A stretch of DNA of 64,000 nucleotides from Euonymus europaeus (GCA_963580455.1 OY756962.1:17316001-17380000); one strand, 5' to 3'. Numbered from the stretch's first letter, positions 21,690-34,506 are shown. The notes: generated by a model not told the origin, from the letters alone. Numbers and translations are program-made.

Positions 21690-23289
21690 TTAAAGGGATC
21701 AAAGGGTATTCCTTGTTCACATTTCTTGGAAAATCCTTCATACCAAGATTGTGGAATGGCGAGTTTGGTGACTTCGGCACCTAAGGGTGATTTTTCTACA
21801 CCGATAAAGGTAGTGGATGAATTTATGGATGTATTTCCGGAGGAGTTACCAGGATTACCTCCAAGAAGAGAAATTGACTTTGCCATAGAGTTGCATCCGA
21901 ACGTGAAGTCGATTTCAATTCCTCCGTATCGGATGGCTCCGGCAGAGTTGAAGGAGTTGATGAAGCAGCTAAAAGAGTTGCAAGACTTGGGATTCATAAG
22001 GCCGAGTGTGTCCCCGTGGGGAGCACCGGTTCTATTCGTGAAAAAAAAAGATGGGTCGTTGCGGATGTGTATCGACTATCGACAGCTGAATAAGGTTACG
22101 GTAAAGAACAAGTATCCTTTGCCAAGAATTAATGATTTGTTTGACCAATTGAGAGGTGCTAGGCATTTCTCTAAGATTGATTTGAGGTCGGGTTATCATC
22201 AGCTGAGGATAAAAGCTGAGGATAAAGGATGAGGATATCCAGAAGACGGCGTTTAGAACTCGTTATGGGCATTATGAGTTCCTTGTGATGCCGTTTGGGT
22301 TGACAAATGCCCCGGCGGTGTTCATGGACCTAATGCAAAGGGTTCTTAGACCGTTTTTGGACAAGTTTGTTGTAGTATTTATCGATGATATATTGATTTA
22401 TTCTCCTATGGAGGAAGAGCATGAGGAACACTTGAGAGTGGTTCTGCAGACGCTAAGGGAGAATCAGTTGTATGCCAAATTGAGCAAATGTGAGTTTTGG
22501 GCTACGGAGGTGAAATTCTTAGGCCATGTAATTACTCAAGAGGGTATTGCAGTTGATTACTCCAAAGTTGAGTCAGTTATGAATTGGGTGAGGCCAAAGA
22601 ATGTAACAGAAATTCGAAGTTTTCTAGGGTTGGCAGGCTACTATCGAAGGTTCATTCTGGACTTTTCAAGAGTGGCTGCACCCATAACGCAGTTAACCAA
22701 GAAAGGCACACCATTTGTGTGGACAGACGAGTGTGAGATGGCATTCGAAGAGTTGAAGAAGAGGTTGACAACACCTCCAGTGTTAGTAGTGCCAAAGAGA
22801 GATGTAGGCTACCAAGTGTATTGCGATGCATCTGGAGTGAGATTGGGATGTGTGCTGATGCAGCGTGGGAGAGTTGTGGAGTACTGCTCTAGACTGTTGA
22901 AGACACACGAGAGGAATTATCCAGTTCATGATTTGGAACTTGCAGCGGTTTTGTTTGCTTTGAAGCAATGGCGATATTATCTCTTTGGGGAACGGTTTGA
23001 GGTGTTCTCAGATCACAAGAGCCTCAAGTATCTATTCACCCAGAAGGAATTGAACTTGCGACAAAGGAGGTGGATGGAGTACTTGGAGGACTTTGACTTC
23101 AATTTGCAATACCATCCCGGTAAATCAAATGTGGTGGCGGATGCATTGAGTCGGAAACTTAGGGTGGCTAAATTGTGCTTACATGAATGCGGGATTGTGG
23201 AGACAATCAACCAGTTCGGTTTGGATTTGAGGGGTGAAGGAGAAAGAGTATTCTTGAGTAGCATGATCTCGAGACCGCAGATGGTCTAG
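21690..23289 (+). pseudogene. reverse transcriptase and RNase H of Tekay element 1, with a 13-bp duplication
   Basis: RT begins with [17 protein letters not shown], then [36 protein letters not shown] and [15 protein letters not shown] 13-bp tandem duplicate (agctgaggataaa at 22201-22213 and 22214-22226) then shifts the frame. The rest follows: [17 protein letters not shown] and the active site [10 protein letters not shown], then the connection, and RNase H with [41 protein letters not shown] and [15 protein letters not shown]. It ends at TAG 23287. The proteins would copy RNA to DNA and remove RNA; the duplication alone disables RT. Confidence 0.93.
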
Positions 23290-24791
23290 AAGGTTATGGA
23301 TGCTCATAATGGTGATTCGACATTTGATGTACCGGATGAGGGTTCCGGATGGGTCCGTGGAAACGATGGAGGAGTGAGATATGTGGGGAGGTTGGTAGTT
23401 CCCAATGACGAAGAGTTACAACAAGAGATATTGAAGGAGGCACACCATTCAGGGTTTGCCATGCATCCGGGGGGTACAAAAATGTACCAAGACTTGAAAC
23501 GAAGTTTCTGGTGGAAGGGGATGAAGGCCGATGTGGCTAGGTATGTGGCGAAGTGTCTGACTTGCCAACAAGTGAAGGGTGAACATCAGAAACCAGGGGG
23601 TTGCTCCAACCACTACCAGTAGAGCAATGGAAGTGGGAGAGGATCACTATGGATTTTGTGACGGGACTTCCAATGACTCAGAAAAGATACGACACGGTGT
23701 GGGTGATTGTGGATCGATTGAGTAAGTCGGCACATTTTCTACCAATGAACAAGACGGATTCGTTCGAATCCTTGAGCAATTACTACGTGAGTGAAATTGT
23801 GAAACTGCATGGAGTTCCATTATCTATCGTGTCAGACCGGGATCCACGATTCACAGGTAGATTCTGGAACAGTTTGCAAGAGGCTTTGGGGACGAAACTA
23901 GATTTCAGTATGGCTTACCATCCTCAGAGTGATGGCCAGAGCGAGTGAACGATAAAGATTTTGGAGGATATGCTTAGAGCATGTGTGGTGGACTTCGGAA
24001 AGAGTTGGGATCAGTACATATACTTGGCTGAGTTTGTGTACAACAACTCATTCCAAAGTAGTATCGGTATGGCTCCTTTCGAGGCACTATACGGAAGACC
24101 TTGCAGGTCACCATTGTGTTGGGCTGAAGTCGGTGAGAAAGTAGTTTCGGGACCGGAGATGGTAAAAGAAGCTCAAGAACAAGTTGAAGAGATAAAAAGA
24201 CGGCTCATTATAGCTCAGAGTTGCCAGAAGTCATATGCTGATAAGAGGAGAAGACCGTTAGAGTTTGCGGTGGGTGACAAGGTGTTTTTGAAAGTCAGCC
24301 CGAGACGCGGCATTCAACGATATACCAAACAAGGGAAGTTGGCACCAAAGTTTGTAGGGCCATTCGAAATTCTGGAAATAGTGGGATCGGTTGCATACCG
24401 GTTGGCTCTACCACCTAAGTTAGCAAGAGTTCACAATGTATTCCATGTATCAATGCTTCGGAAGTATGAGCCGGATCCGTCGCATGTGATAGATTGGACT
24501 ACGTTGGAAGTTGAGGAAGATGGGAGCTACACTCTTCGATCGGTGAAGATTCTAGACCGACAGAACAAGGTCATGAGGTCAAGTGTGATTCCATTAGTAA
24601 AGGTGATGTGGATGTATCACGGAGTTGAAGAAGCAACTTGGGAGTTAGAATCCAGAACGAAGAAGAAGTGCCCGGAATTGTTCAGAGATTCAGGTATGTG
24701 TGTAATTAAATTTCGAGACGAAATTTCATTAAGGGGGGAAGGATGTGAAACCCGGACCCAAAACTTTAGGTTTAAGTCAAATTACGGATGA
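23290..24791 (+). pseudogene. integrase with C-terminal chromodomain of Tekay element 1
   Basis: Zinc-binding part: HHSGFAMHPGGTKMY...CLTCQQVK (H, H, C, C). A frameshift near 23595 leads into the core: TMDFVTGLP (first D), [12 protein letters not shown] (second D), and [10 protein letters not shown] (E) followed directly by TGA 23946, where the sister copy at 56.5 kb has Arg. Next come the GPF-like region (KLAPKFVGPFEIL, RLALPPKL, VFHVSMLRKY) and a chromodomain-like end (VKVMWMYHGVEEATWELE...CPELF). The frame runs past the polypurine tract and stops at 24789 inside the 3' LTR. A chromodomain tethers integration to marked chromatin. Confidence 0.92.
24729..24743 (+). other. polypurine tract of Tekay element 1
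   Basis: ttaaggggggaagga lies directly before the 3' LTR start TGTGAAACCCGG at 24744. It overlaps the last codons of pol. Confidence 0.85.
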
Positions 24792-26898
24792 TCCATGAGG
24801 TACGGAATTAGGAAAAAATTGTTTTTGAGCTTGGTTCGTTAAATGGGTCATAACTTTTAGCACAGATGTCCGTTTTGTGCCCATAATATATCAAATCCAA
24901 GCTAAGACCGAGACGAAATTGGAAAAATTGGGGCCACACACCTAGACGGTGTGCACCTAGGTGTGTGCAACAGTGCGCCCAAGGTAGTGTGTAATGGGAA
25001 ACTAGTTAGCCAGAGCGCCTAGGCGCCCAGAGTAACGCCTAGGCGCAACCCGAGCTTTCAAAAGAGGCTCCAGCGAGCCTTTAGAGGAATTTTTGGTTTG
25101 TTTTAATCCTAGAGTGAGAGATAGCGACGATTTTAGAGAGAGAAAGAGTTTCTCGCAAGGATTCAACCTAATTCTTGAGGATTCAAGATGATTGGAGTGC
25201 TATATTGAAGATTCAAGCTAGGTTTGAAGATTTTGGTATGTTTTTCCCAAGTTTTGAAATTCTAGGTTTTCTTTAGATCTATCATGATTCTTTTAGAGTT
25301 TGATTGTAGGGTTTACATATGTTGTTCTTAGGGTAATTTAAGGTTGTTTCATAGGTTTCAATCCTTGGTTTAGGTTGAGTTTGATTATTGGACAAATTTG
25401 GAGGAATTTGAGAATTCTAGAGAGAGAAGGTTAGTCTCTCTTGGATTTTTTATTGGAATTGTTATTGTTATGATAAATGTGTGTTATTAATATGTATATA
25501 TGGATTGGAATGATGAAATATGGTTAGGTTGGTGGAAGGGGGATTTAAACCCTAATTCTTGGAATTTGGAATTGTGTGTTGTGCTCAACTTGAGGTAGTG
25601 GATTTCTTCACCCTTTCTTACTTCAATATCGTGCGTTGATTCTAAAATTTTGGTTCGAATTCTCATTGGTCTCTTTGTTTGTGTTCTTGCCTTATCGTGC
25701 CTAAGGAAGAACGAACCTAGGGTTTATTTATATATTCTTCTAAATGTAGATTGCATTGCCCAATTACATGTTCAATCACCCATTGAGCATGTTTTGAATC
25801 TTGTCATACATCATTACTAGTTGTATATATATATAGGTTGATATATATGTGTATTTGGCATGGCACGAGCATGAATGCATTAGAGCTTGCACGGGATGCT
25901 CGGGTATGGACTCGAGATACCATAGGTTACTTGAAAGTCACATGGGAGGATGGTTGCGTGTCAAGGCATGGGCACGGATCATATGACTCCATGTGAGGCA
26001 ACACACTTAAGGTGTGGGTGTGACGGGGTTCACACAACCGGGTAGAACCTTCTCGGGTGTAATGTGAATGATGATTGCGCTCTCATTCATGATGGTTGGG
26101 AACCATGTAGTGCATTTGAGGTTTGGTCAATCCATAGTTGAAGACTAGTGGATTGATGAATGTGTTTTACCCGAAGGGAATACCCGAACTATTGGTTGTG
26201 TTATGTGACACGTGCATAGAAGAGAACATATTGATGCATTATCTTTTCTTTAATAACCTCCATGTTGCTTGTTTTACTCTTTACCCCTACTGAGCTTCTA
26301 GCTCACCTTTTATTTTCTTCCTCCCTACAGGTGAGACTGGTACTAGTGCTAGAGGTGCGGATCAGTAGAGACGACGTTGTGGCATGGATGGCTCTTGGAG
26401 AGGGTGTAGGTTTGGGATTAGAGTCTTAAACCTTTTTGTAGAAATATTTGTATGAAATGATTCCCTGTGTGATATCTTGACTGCGTGACACGGTAAGGTG
26501 TGGATTATGGACGGTTAGAAGGTTATTCCATTGATGTGGGACTTCTGAATCGGGTATGGACATTTAGTCCTGTTCATTGGTTGTGTGGAATCATTGTGAT
26601 GTATGAATCATGAATTTAGTTTGTGCATGCTACTAGATGGCCTGAGGCCATAGGTTGTGAATTTGCCTGCTGTTAGATGGCCGAAGGCCTTGCTAGGTTG
26701 GGATGTGATTATATGATGTTATGCTGCGTTTAATCAGGTGGGCATTACCCGAATTACGGGGAGATGCTGCTGGATTTTTGTTGGAAGATTTAACTTAGTT
26801 AGACGAACTAGAGTTAAATCCTCGTGTTGTGAATCACATTGATAACTTAGGACGGTGCGGTGAGCACCATGTAACGTTCCCGAAATTGGGGCGTTACA
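24744..26898 (+). mobile_element. 3' LTR of Tekay element 1
   Basis: TGTGAAACCCGGACCC...GGGGCGTTACA, 2155 bp. It differs from the 5' LTR by scattered substitutions, by one 40-bp unit fewer near 26625-26700 and by a 10-bp insertion near 25986 (actccatgtg). Confidence 0.92.
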
Positions 26899-27639
26899 TT
26901 GTCATTCTTAATCCATAGAAAACATAGTTTAAACAATATTCAATCCTTCAATCCTCCAATTTCACTAGCCCACTACTTATATTTATTTTTTCTAGACAAT
27001 TAAATATCACTAATATACTCATAAATCAATTATCATATTTCACCCCACGACTCCTCGCATATCCTTTGCTATAACGCAAGTAATTTATTTATCAACTACA
27101 ATTGAAATATTCAAGTCGTCATATCCAATCTAGACATTATGTGCAAATCACAGCAACATCTCTAAAATTCCAAATACTTTTGAGGAACATCTCAATAACA
27201 AATACATTACTCAAACACTTCAAAGGCAAATGAAGTAAACAAATACACATTAACAGCCAAAATCATTAATTTGTACAACTTAGCAACCACCGATGAAAAA
27301 CATTCATTTAATACAAAATTATTTCAATAACTTTAACCTAATTTAAATCCCTATGTAGAATTAATTACTTGAATTCATGAATCAACATTCACACTAATAT
27401 CATAGTTAAACATTAATTATTATAGTCTCAACCACGACTTTACTTTTATTCAACATTTGAAACTAATGTTCATACCCCAAATAAGCATATTAAATACTTA
27501 ATCTATGTACTAATCCAACGGAAACCTATTCCTTGTCCCATAACAAAAATATCGTTCAATTCTATTCATCCTAATTCGTTCATAAATATAACTGTTTGTA
27601 TAACCTATCACTTACTATCATCACCTTCATCAAGTTTAT

Positions 27640-29710
27640 TGTGACGCCCCGATTCGGGCACGCCACGGGTGCCCTCTGACACCGTCCTAGGCCACTAGTG
27701 CAATCATCTGGCAAACCGAAAATCCGGCGGCATCTCCCCGTATATCGGAGAGTCTCCGCCTGCATCAGAAACGCGCAACATAAATTCAATTCATCACACT
27801 AGCAACCTAGCTAGGCCTCAGGCCTCAATCACATGCAATCCTGACCCTAGGGCCTCAAGCCATCCACTACCAGCATGCACAAACTGATAGTAATAATCAC
27901 AACATCAAGGTTCATAATATCATATAACCAAACTCAATAATCAGCATACATCATGCATACACCCTCCGGTGCCAATCGGTTATAACAATATTATGAACAA
28001 CATCAATACATCATAACAAAATACGTGCTAGAGTACATCTCTAACACCCACATCCTACCCAGGGCCATCCATGTCACATCCCACCCTCACTGATCCGCTC
28101 CACCGGTACCTGTACCAGTATCTCCTGTGGGAAGGAATAAAAACTAGAGAGTGAGCAAGAAGCTCAGTAGGGTTCAGAGTATATGAGCATATAAAGGTTG
28201 AATCCGAACATTAGGCTATGCAACAATGTGAAATCTACTACATGCACGTATACTCAACAATCACATAGAACATCAATCCGGGCAATTCCCTCAATGAGCA
28301 ACCTCATCGATACCATGGCTCGTTCCATGTAATATCGAACGTGAGCAGGCTCACCAAATCAACTCATCAATATCATGGTCACTAACCATGTCATATTGAA
28401 TAGGAGCAAGCTCCCCAACATCAAACGCTCTTGGATTACCGGATTGCGTGAACCTATCACGCCCGCACCATTTCAGGCAAGGTCCCTCATTAACCGTACC
28501 TCTAGTGCGTTACCCTACATGGAGTTCACATGACTTGGTGGTAACTCTCATCATCTCGTCATCCCTCCAAGTAGCTTTCAAGAATCCTAAGGAGCCCCGA
28601 GTCCATACTCGGTCCCCAATGCAACTCTAATGCACTTATGCCATGACATGCCGAAAAGATATATATATGAACATCCTACATATATATATACATAACTACC
28701 ATGATGCATGAACGGAAATCACATCGTGCCCATAGGTGATGGAACACGCACAATCGGGTCATGCAACATCAAGAATTAAAAAATATCTCATAGTAGGATT
28801 CGTTTCCCCTTAGGAACAATTAAGGCGGAAACACAAACAAACGAACAATGAGATATAAAAAACGCTCTTTAAATAATGATAACGAACGATAGAAAGAAAG
28901 GTTGGAAATCCCCTACCTCGTGTTGAGCAATTTACCAATAGTCCCACAATTAGGATTTTAAACCACGTTTCACCAAACCAAACAATTTTCACCGTGCCGT
29001 ACTCATTTAATCATCCAAACATCTCAATATATCATATCAATAACGAATTAAACAAAAAATCAAGAGAAACTTACTTTCTCTCTCTAGAATTCTTCCCCTA
29101 GAATCTTCAATCTTAGCCAAGTCAAACCCTTGCTCCAAAATCACAAACAAACCTAGATATATGTACAAAATCAAGCCTAAATCAACATATCTAAACCATA
29201 GAAACCAATTCCAAAAGAATTTAACAAGATCTACAAAAACCTAACTTTTACCAAAAGTGAGAAAACTTACCAAAACTCTTGAATCAAGCTTGAATCTTCA
29301 CTAACTCACTTTACTGATCATAAATCCTCAAAAATCAAGCCAAGTTCTTGTCGAAATCACCTTATCTCTCTTCCACTCTCTCTCTCTCTAGACGGGAAGG
29401 AACCAAAAAATTCTAGTGAAATATTCTGTTTTCGGGTATTAAAGTTGCTGGACAGATTCGAGTGCAGTTCCAGCGCTCGAGCGCTGGAAGGGCGTTCGAA
29501 TTTGCCAGATTTTTTCCTGTTTTTCCTACATAGTTAATTCCGGCTCGGTCTAAGCTTCGATTTGATATATTATGGGCCCAAAACTGACATGTATATAAAA
29601 AGATATGGCCCATTTACCGAACCTAACTCAAAACTATTTTTCCATGATTCCGTACCTCACGGATCATCCGTAATTTGACTCAAACTTAAATTTTGGGTCA
29701 GGGTTTCACA
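27640..29710 (-). mobile_element. solo LTR of the Tekay-type family in the LARD element
   Basis: Begins TGTGACGCCCCGATTCGG and ends GGGTCAGGGTTTCACA, with perfect 5-bp duplicates TTTAT at 27635-27639 and 29711-29715. Its palindromic module is of a different type (CCAGCGCTCGAGCGCTGG at 29470-29487), shared with the LTR at 52496. Confidence 0.92.
29468..29489. repeat. perfect 22-bp palindrome in the solo LTR
   Basis: The 18-bp core CCAGCGCTCGAGCGCTGG is extended by TT and AA to 22 bp. A broken version (ttccagcgctcgagcgctta) lies at about 52722-52741 in the LTR at 52496. It takes the place of the ctaggcgc module of other copies. Confidence 0.85.
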
Positions 29711-31898
29711 TTTATAATATTTGTTTGTACTACTTTCTCAACCAATCATGTAGTACCTAATTTGTTTAGTGTCAAAATTGTGCTCTAAATTAAGTATCAT
29801 ACGTATAGTATGGTTTTTTCGATATTCCTCCTATATAATACATATTGGCTGCTTCTTATGCGATTGTTTCAAAATTTTTTCCTAATATACATGTATATAT
29901 ATACTGATATAATCTAGGCATGCATATATTATGTCTGGGTAATTTTACATGCTTATCTAATTAAATTTTTACGATATGAATGTAAACACAATGAATTCAT
30001 ATATAATGATTAATTAATCAATATCCACAATGAAGGGCTTATGTTTAATCTATTCTAAAATATCATCTATTGGAACATTGTCTCATATACATTACCAATA
30101 ACTACAGTGCTCCGTCACCCTAATATTTTCCACCATTATTTATCAGTAACAAGAGTTATATTATTGAGCTCAATTAACTATGCCTCACATGTATACATAC
30201 ATACACACTAAGAACATATATTATCAATATTAACCCTTACTTCTTTTTTTTTTCTTTTTCACTTCATCGGTTTCATATACTATGATAAAATTAGGACTAT
30301 CTGTTTAGAAAATTGAGATCTTACACACTTTATTTAAACATCAAATGCTCCCTCCGCCAACTCGTAAAATTTTGTGTGTCACTATCCTATCATATATATC
30401 CTAAATTTGATGTCATGTATTTTCAATACTATTTCCTTTAACTCCATCATACAATACACGCAACTCATTTACCGGAAAAATTTAATGTATTTCAGTTCTT
30501 ATGCCTATTCTAAACAAGTATAATCATATCACAAACTATGTATACAATTTAAGATAATTTTCACTATTCACACAAAAGTCTCAATTAAACATACCATTAT
30601 TCCACTATAAATAACACACTAAAAATAATTCACAGGGTTCTCATCCATTCCTTTTCACCAATATACTTCAACTAAATGTCCTATTACTCCCAATAATTAC
30701 ATATTATTACTAACCCAATCAATCCATTAAACATCCATATGTGTGTGTACATATATATCCACAAACATCTACGCATAATCAAAAGTATATCATATTCAGG
30801 CAAAATATAATAAATAATATTACATTTCATTCCAATATGTGATTCCAAAAATATTCATGTCAATATCTTAATTAGGTATCCATCTAATATACTACACCAG
30901 AAAACTCGTTGAGATTCACTGTAAGATAATTAATAGTAACATACTTCTACTATGTTAAATATTTTTAGATATATGTAATACTGCTGGAGTTTAACTTCCC
31001 TCAAATCGGTGTATAAAGTACCTATGATGCCACAAATATCACTAACAGTATTAGGTTATTATGCTATATAACATTGTTGTCTGTCCTCCTCCAATACCGT
31101 AGTGCCCCAAAATAAATCATTATGTAACGATCCGATATGCAACTTTTTGGCACATTTTTCTGCAATATAGTGTGGTCATGTATCTAGGGTCTTTAATTCC
31201 TTTCTTAATATTCAGTTCCTACTTCTATCTCCAATTCCACAATAATTCCATCAACATATCACTTTTATCTAATATACTGATTACTTAATTGAAATTGAAT
31301 TCAATACCCAAGCCATGTTTCTTCCAGTATAAACAGATTCAAACCTTGCATTCTCACAATATTGAGTATTACTATATACCATCATTTATCATTACTATAG
31401 CTCCAATGATAACTCAATCACATTTATCTCTTACACTACTGAGACAAATTATTTGATTTATCCTTAAATACTATGTCATGCCAGCTACAACAATAATCAT
31501 CAGAATATCCATGTCCTCCAATTTCATTAATCATAAATCGATTATGGATACACTTGTCACGTACATTCTGACATTTATTTTTTTCCTTTAAAAAATACAC
31601 TATTTCTCCATATCGACCTATCACGATTTATCTTCTTACTTATGCATAACTCATGTAAGTATCTCAAATCAACTATCAGATCTCAACACATATACATATT
31701 CCAGAAGATATACCCAAATAATTGAACATTCATATTAGAGCGATAAAAATTAAATTTAAAGTACTTAATTGTTGATGGTCGTGCCGATCCTTGATGCTCA
31801 TGTAACCTCACAAAACGTTCATACGTTTATATCTATATTTCTTTTACTATTTTATTAATATTATTATTTTTAATCATTTTATTTTTAAAGGAACCTCC

Positions 31899-31910
31899 CT
31901 CTGATACCAA
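31899..31910 (-). other. primer-binding site of the LARD element
   Basis: The minus strand reads TTGGTATCAGAG, an exact plant Met-initiator type site, one base inside the 5' LTR end at 31912. Confidence 0.85.
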
Positions 31911-31911
31911 T

Positions 31912-33874
31912 TGTAACGCCCCAACCCATGACGCCCAATTCTGTGGATTCACAAGCCAGAATGCTACCCCTATCAGCTCTGACACTTACAACATTATACC
32001 TCGTATACAGATTATACAACCATAAGTTAATTAATAGGTTACTTAAACGTTAATAAATCCAACACATGACAATAACACTATTAATGGGTCATTTTTCGTC
32101 CATGAATATCTGGATAACAGTGTCATACTTTAATCAAATTTATCTGAACCTAAGATCTAACAACTTGATTTAAACCTAAAACTCACAATAAAGTATATTA
32201 AATATGACTCAGTCTCTGTCATATGAGCATCATCTTCTCGGATTCGCACGCTCATCATGAACCGCTAAATCAGCAAAATCATCAAAGAATTCAACACCTG
32301 TATCACGGAACATAGTGAGTCGAGGCCTAGCAAGTAATACTTATGCATGAATGCACGTGAACCTCGTCTTAAAAAAAACAATCAGTCATTTAAATCATTT
32401 TTCCAGTTCTCATGCCCTTAACCTAGGTAAATTGCTATATAGCAACCAATCGGGATTTTCATATTCTGCCCTACCATAGAGCACATCCAGTTAACATCCG
32501 AATCCTTTATTCATTTTCATTTTTTTTATTTAACAGTCTCATAAACCTTCCTCTTTCCAGTACACCCTCCCTGTAGCACTAATACCTGGTTCGTAAAAAC
32601 ACTTTTTCCTTAAACTGAACTTTTCCTTTTCATGTAATGCAATGCATCGTGCTTATGAACAATATTTAATGCATCAACAAATCATATGTAACACCTCACT
32701 TTCAAGAACATCAAAACCGTCGCCATATCAGTCTTATCACCATATTCAGTCCAAGCATATAACAATACACATTGCATACTACAGAGAAATACAAATACAG
32801 TTATGTCGTTCAATCACGGTAACCAAACATAACCTTCAATACAATTATAACATAAATAATCATTCATATCACAATTCACATATAACTCATCATAGGATCT
32901 CGATTAAATACATATCAATAGTCAAACCAATTACACAGACAATAACACATACAATTCATAAATTTCATGGTTTCGTAATACAGTTGAGTATTACTTACCT
33001 TAGCGTGTCTCAGTGAATCCCGTAAATTCAACTAGGAAAGTCTGTTTCCTGAAATCCATAATGTATTAATATTTATATAAATAAATTCATCTTAATTTGC
33101 ATACGAGTCAAATGGTCATCTGGTCAATTATGGCCAAAACATCCAACCAGGTCGAGTCAACCCGGTTGGGATTTTCTTCCCACCTAAGCGAGTCAACAGA
33201 CCCATCAAATCTTGAAACCGGGTCCTTGACGATAAGGGTTCGGTCATGTTCACGGTTGCCACGGTTAGGTAGAGCTCGACATGGGTAATCTTGTGGTGGT
33301 ATGTATTCCATGAGCGGTGGTCGGAGGAGGGAGAATCGACACTTCACCCCCTTCATTGACCGCCCGTCTCAGCTCCGTTCCGTCCGAAACTGGCACGGAT
33401 GATTTCGTCTCGTCCTTCCTGTACTTTTCGTGCTGCCAGTTGCTCGATTCGTCACCGGATCAAGAATCCCGATTTTCGTCCGCCGCCCCCTTCCTTCTTC
33501 TTCCGGCACTCTTTTCCTTTTCCTTTTTTTATATTCTCTTTTAGGGTTTCTCGGTTCCCGTGCATGTATATATATTTAAATTATTTAATTTACTCTTTTA
33601 CCGTTTTGCGCTTCCCCTTCTCCTTAATTACACCAAATACCACTATGTATTTACAATGTTGCCATTATCTTATTTACTATATATTTTTGTATTTAACTTT
33701 CAGAATTCATATTAATTTCATTTTAACCCCGTTTCTAACAATTCTTGCACCCACAATTTTTAATCCCACTCTAGAATTTATGAAAAATATTTCAATTAAG
33801 TTTAGATCACACATGACATCACTTATCTTACAACATCTACCACTACAGGTTATTCTACGATTCGGGGTGTTACA
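31912..33874 (-). mobile_element. 5' LTR of the LARD element
   Basis: Plus strand: begins TGTAACGCCCCAACCC and ends GATTCGGGGTGTTACA; 1963 bp. It is highly similar to 15464-17346 apart from the segment of about 110 bp missing there. Open frames 32642-33016 and 33399-33893 run antisense to the element and are not supported as genes. Confidence 0.87.
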
Positions 33875-33879
33875 ATATA

Positions 33880-34044
33880 AGTCTAAGAAGTGACAAAATT
33901 GTTAATTGACGTAGGGTATTCAGAGTAATTAAAAGAAAGGAGATGAACATAAGTGTAAAATTGGGATAAAACGTAATTAGGAAGTAAAAACTTATTAATG
34001 AAATAATAGGCACATGAATCGAGGAACCCTAGGGAACCAGTTAG
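33880..34044 (+). mobile_element. LARD-family LTR start inside the duplicated unit, second piece
   Basis: Continues 15339-15463 after the ATATA target site: agtctaagaagtgacaaaattg... to gaatcgaggaaccctaggg. The same stretch is uninterrupted at about 35089-35242. At 34045 the second copy of the Tat unit starts (gatgccacctgg). Confidence 0.7.
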
Positions 34045-34272
34045 GATGCCACCTGGCTACATAGAGGAGGTGGACACCTTGAGGGTCGACGTGGCACAAG
34101 AAGTGTTAGGAGTGTGATACGTAACTTGAATAACCTCATTCCGCCTTTGGTGATGATCATGATCTCTTCAACTGTACTTCAAAATTTGAGTGGAACTGGT
34201 CTTCAAAATTCAAACGGGGATTGCACGCATGATGCGAGGAGAGGTAGTAAGAGAGCGCTTACTTGATTGTAC

Positions 34273-34280
34273 TATAAATA
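34273..34280 (+). promoter_or_regulatory. TATA box of Tat LTR copy 2
   Basis: TATAAATA in the same context as at 14643, about 180 bp before the LTR end at 34456. Confidence 0.65.
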
Positions 34281-34506
34281 GCACCACTTGTAACCATTTG
34301 AAGAATAATAAGAAATACATACTCTACCTGTGGACGTAGGCATTCCTGCTGAACCACGTACATTCTCTGTGTGCTTTTCCTTTCCAATTATTTAATTCCT
34401 TAGTGTTCCCATACAACCCAAGAACCATAACGCCGGTGCGAGTTTTTGCATCAACAATTGGCACCATTTGTGGGAAACATGCATTTGGTTTCTCGAGGTT
34501 TCTACT

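Larger units (their letters stand above)
17624..26898 (+). mobile_element. complete Tekay/Del-type chromovirus (Ty3/gypsy), element 1
   Basis: It has 5-bp target duplicates TTGTC (17619-17623 and 26899-26903), LTRs of 2198 and 2155 bp, a Met-type primer site, gag-protease-RT-RNase H-integrase-chromodomain in that order and a polypurine tract. The LTRs are very alike apart from a 40-bp repeat-unit difference and a 10-bp insertion, so the insertion is relatively young. It is nevertheless coding-dead: I count stops at 20341, 20434, 20635, about 21239, 21687, 23287 and 23946 and frameshifts in at least four places. It sits inside the internal region of the LARD element. Confidence 0.93.
26904..31911 (-). 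other. internal region of the LARD element (non-coding), with a solo LTR inside
   Basis: Very AT-rich DNA: 26904-27639 and 29716-31911, separated by the solo LTR. Only short open frames are present, the longest under 70 codons in these two pieces, and no gag, protease, RT, RNase H or integrase motif is visible on either strand. The leader just inside the 5' LTR (about 31780-31898; catcaaggatcggcac on the minus strand) matches the leader of the plus-strand relative at 38594-38710, so this non-coding internal DNA belongs to the family and is not random filler. Confidence 0.7.
15464..33874 (-). mobile_element. large non-coding LTR retrotransposon (LARD-like), minus strand, with nested insertions
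   Basis: Flanked by ATATA at 15459-15463 and 33875-33879. It has two LTRs (31912-33874 is the 5' LTR, 15464-17346 the 3' LTR), a Met-type primer site at 31899-31910 and a polypurine tract next to 17346. After removing the Tekay element (17624-26898 with one TTGTC) and the solo LTR (27640-29710 with one TTTAT), the internal region is about 3.2 kb and shows no gag or pol motif on either strand. The uninterrupted target sequence exists at about 35080-35095 (gttgatataagtctaagaag), which confirms both ends. It must have depended on proteins from another element. Confidence 0.85.

Noticed and set aside
32642..33016. 124-codon open frame
   Set aside because: Lies in the LARD LTR antisense to the element; the sister LTR copy has it broken; composition is biased to His/Ile/Thr/Tyr.
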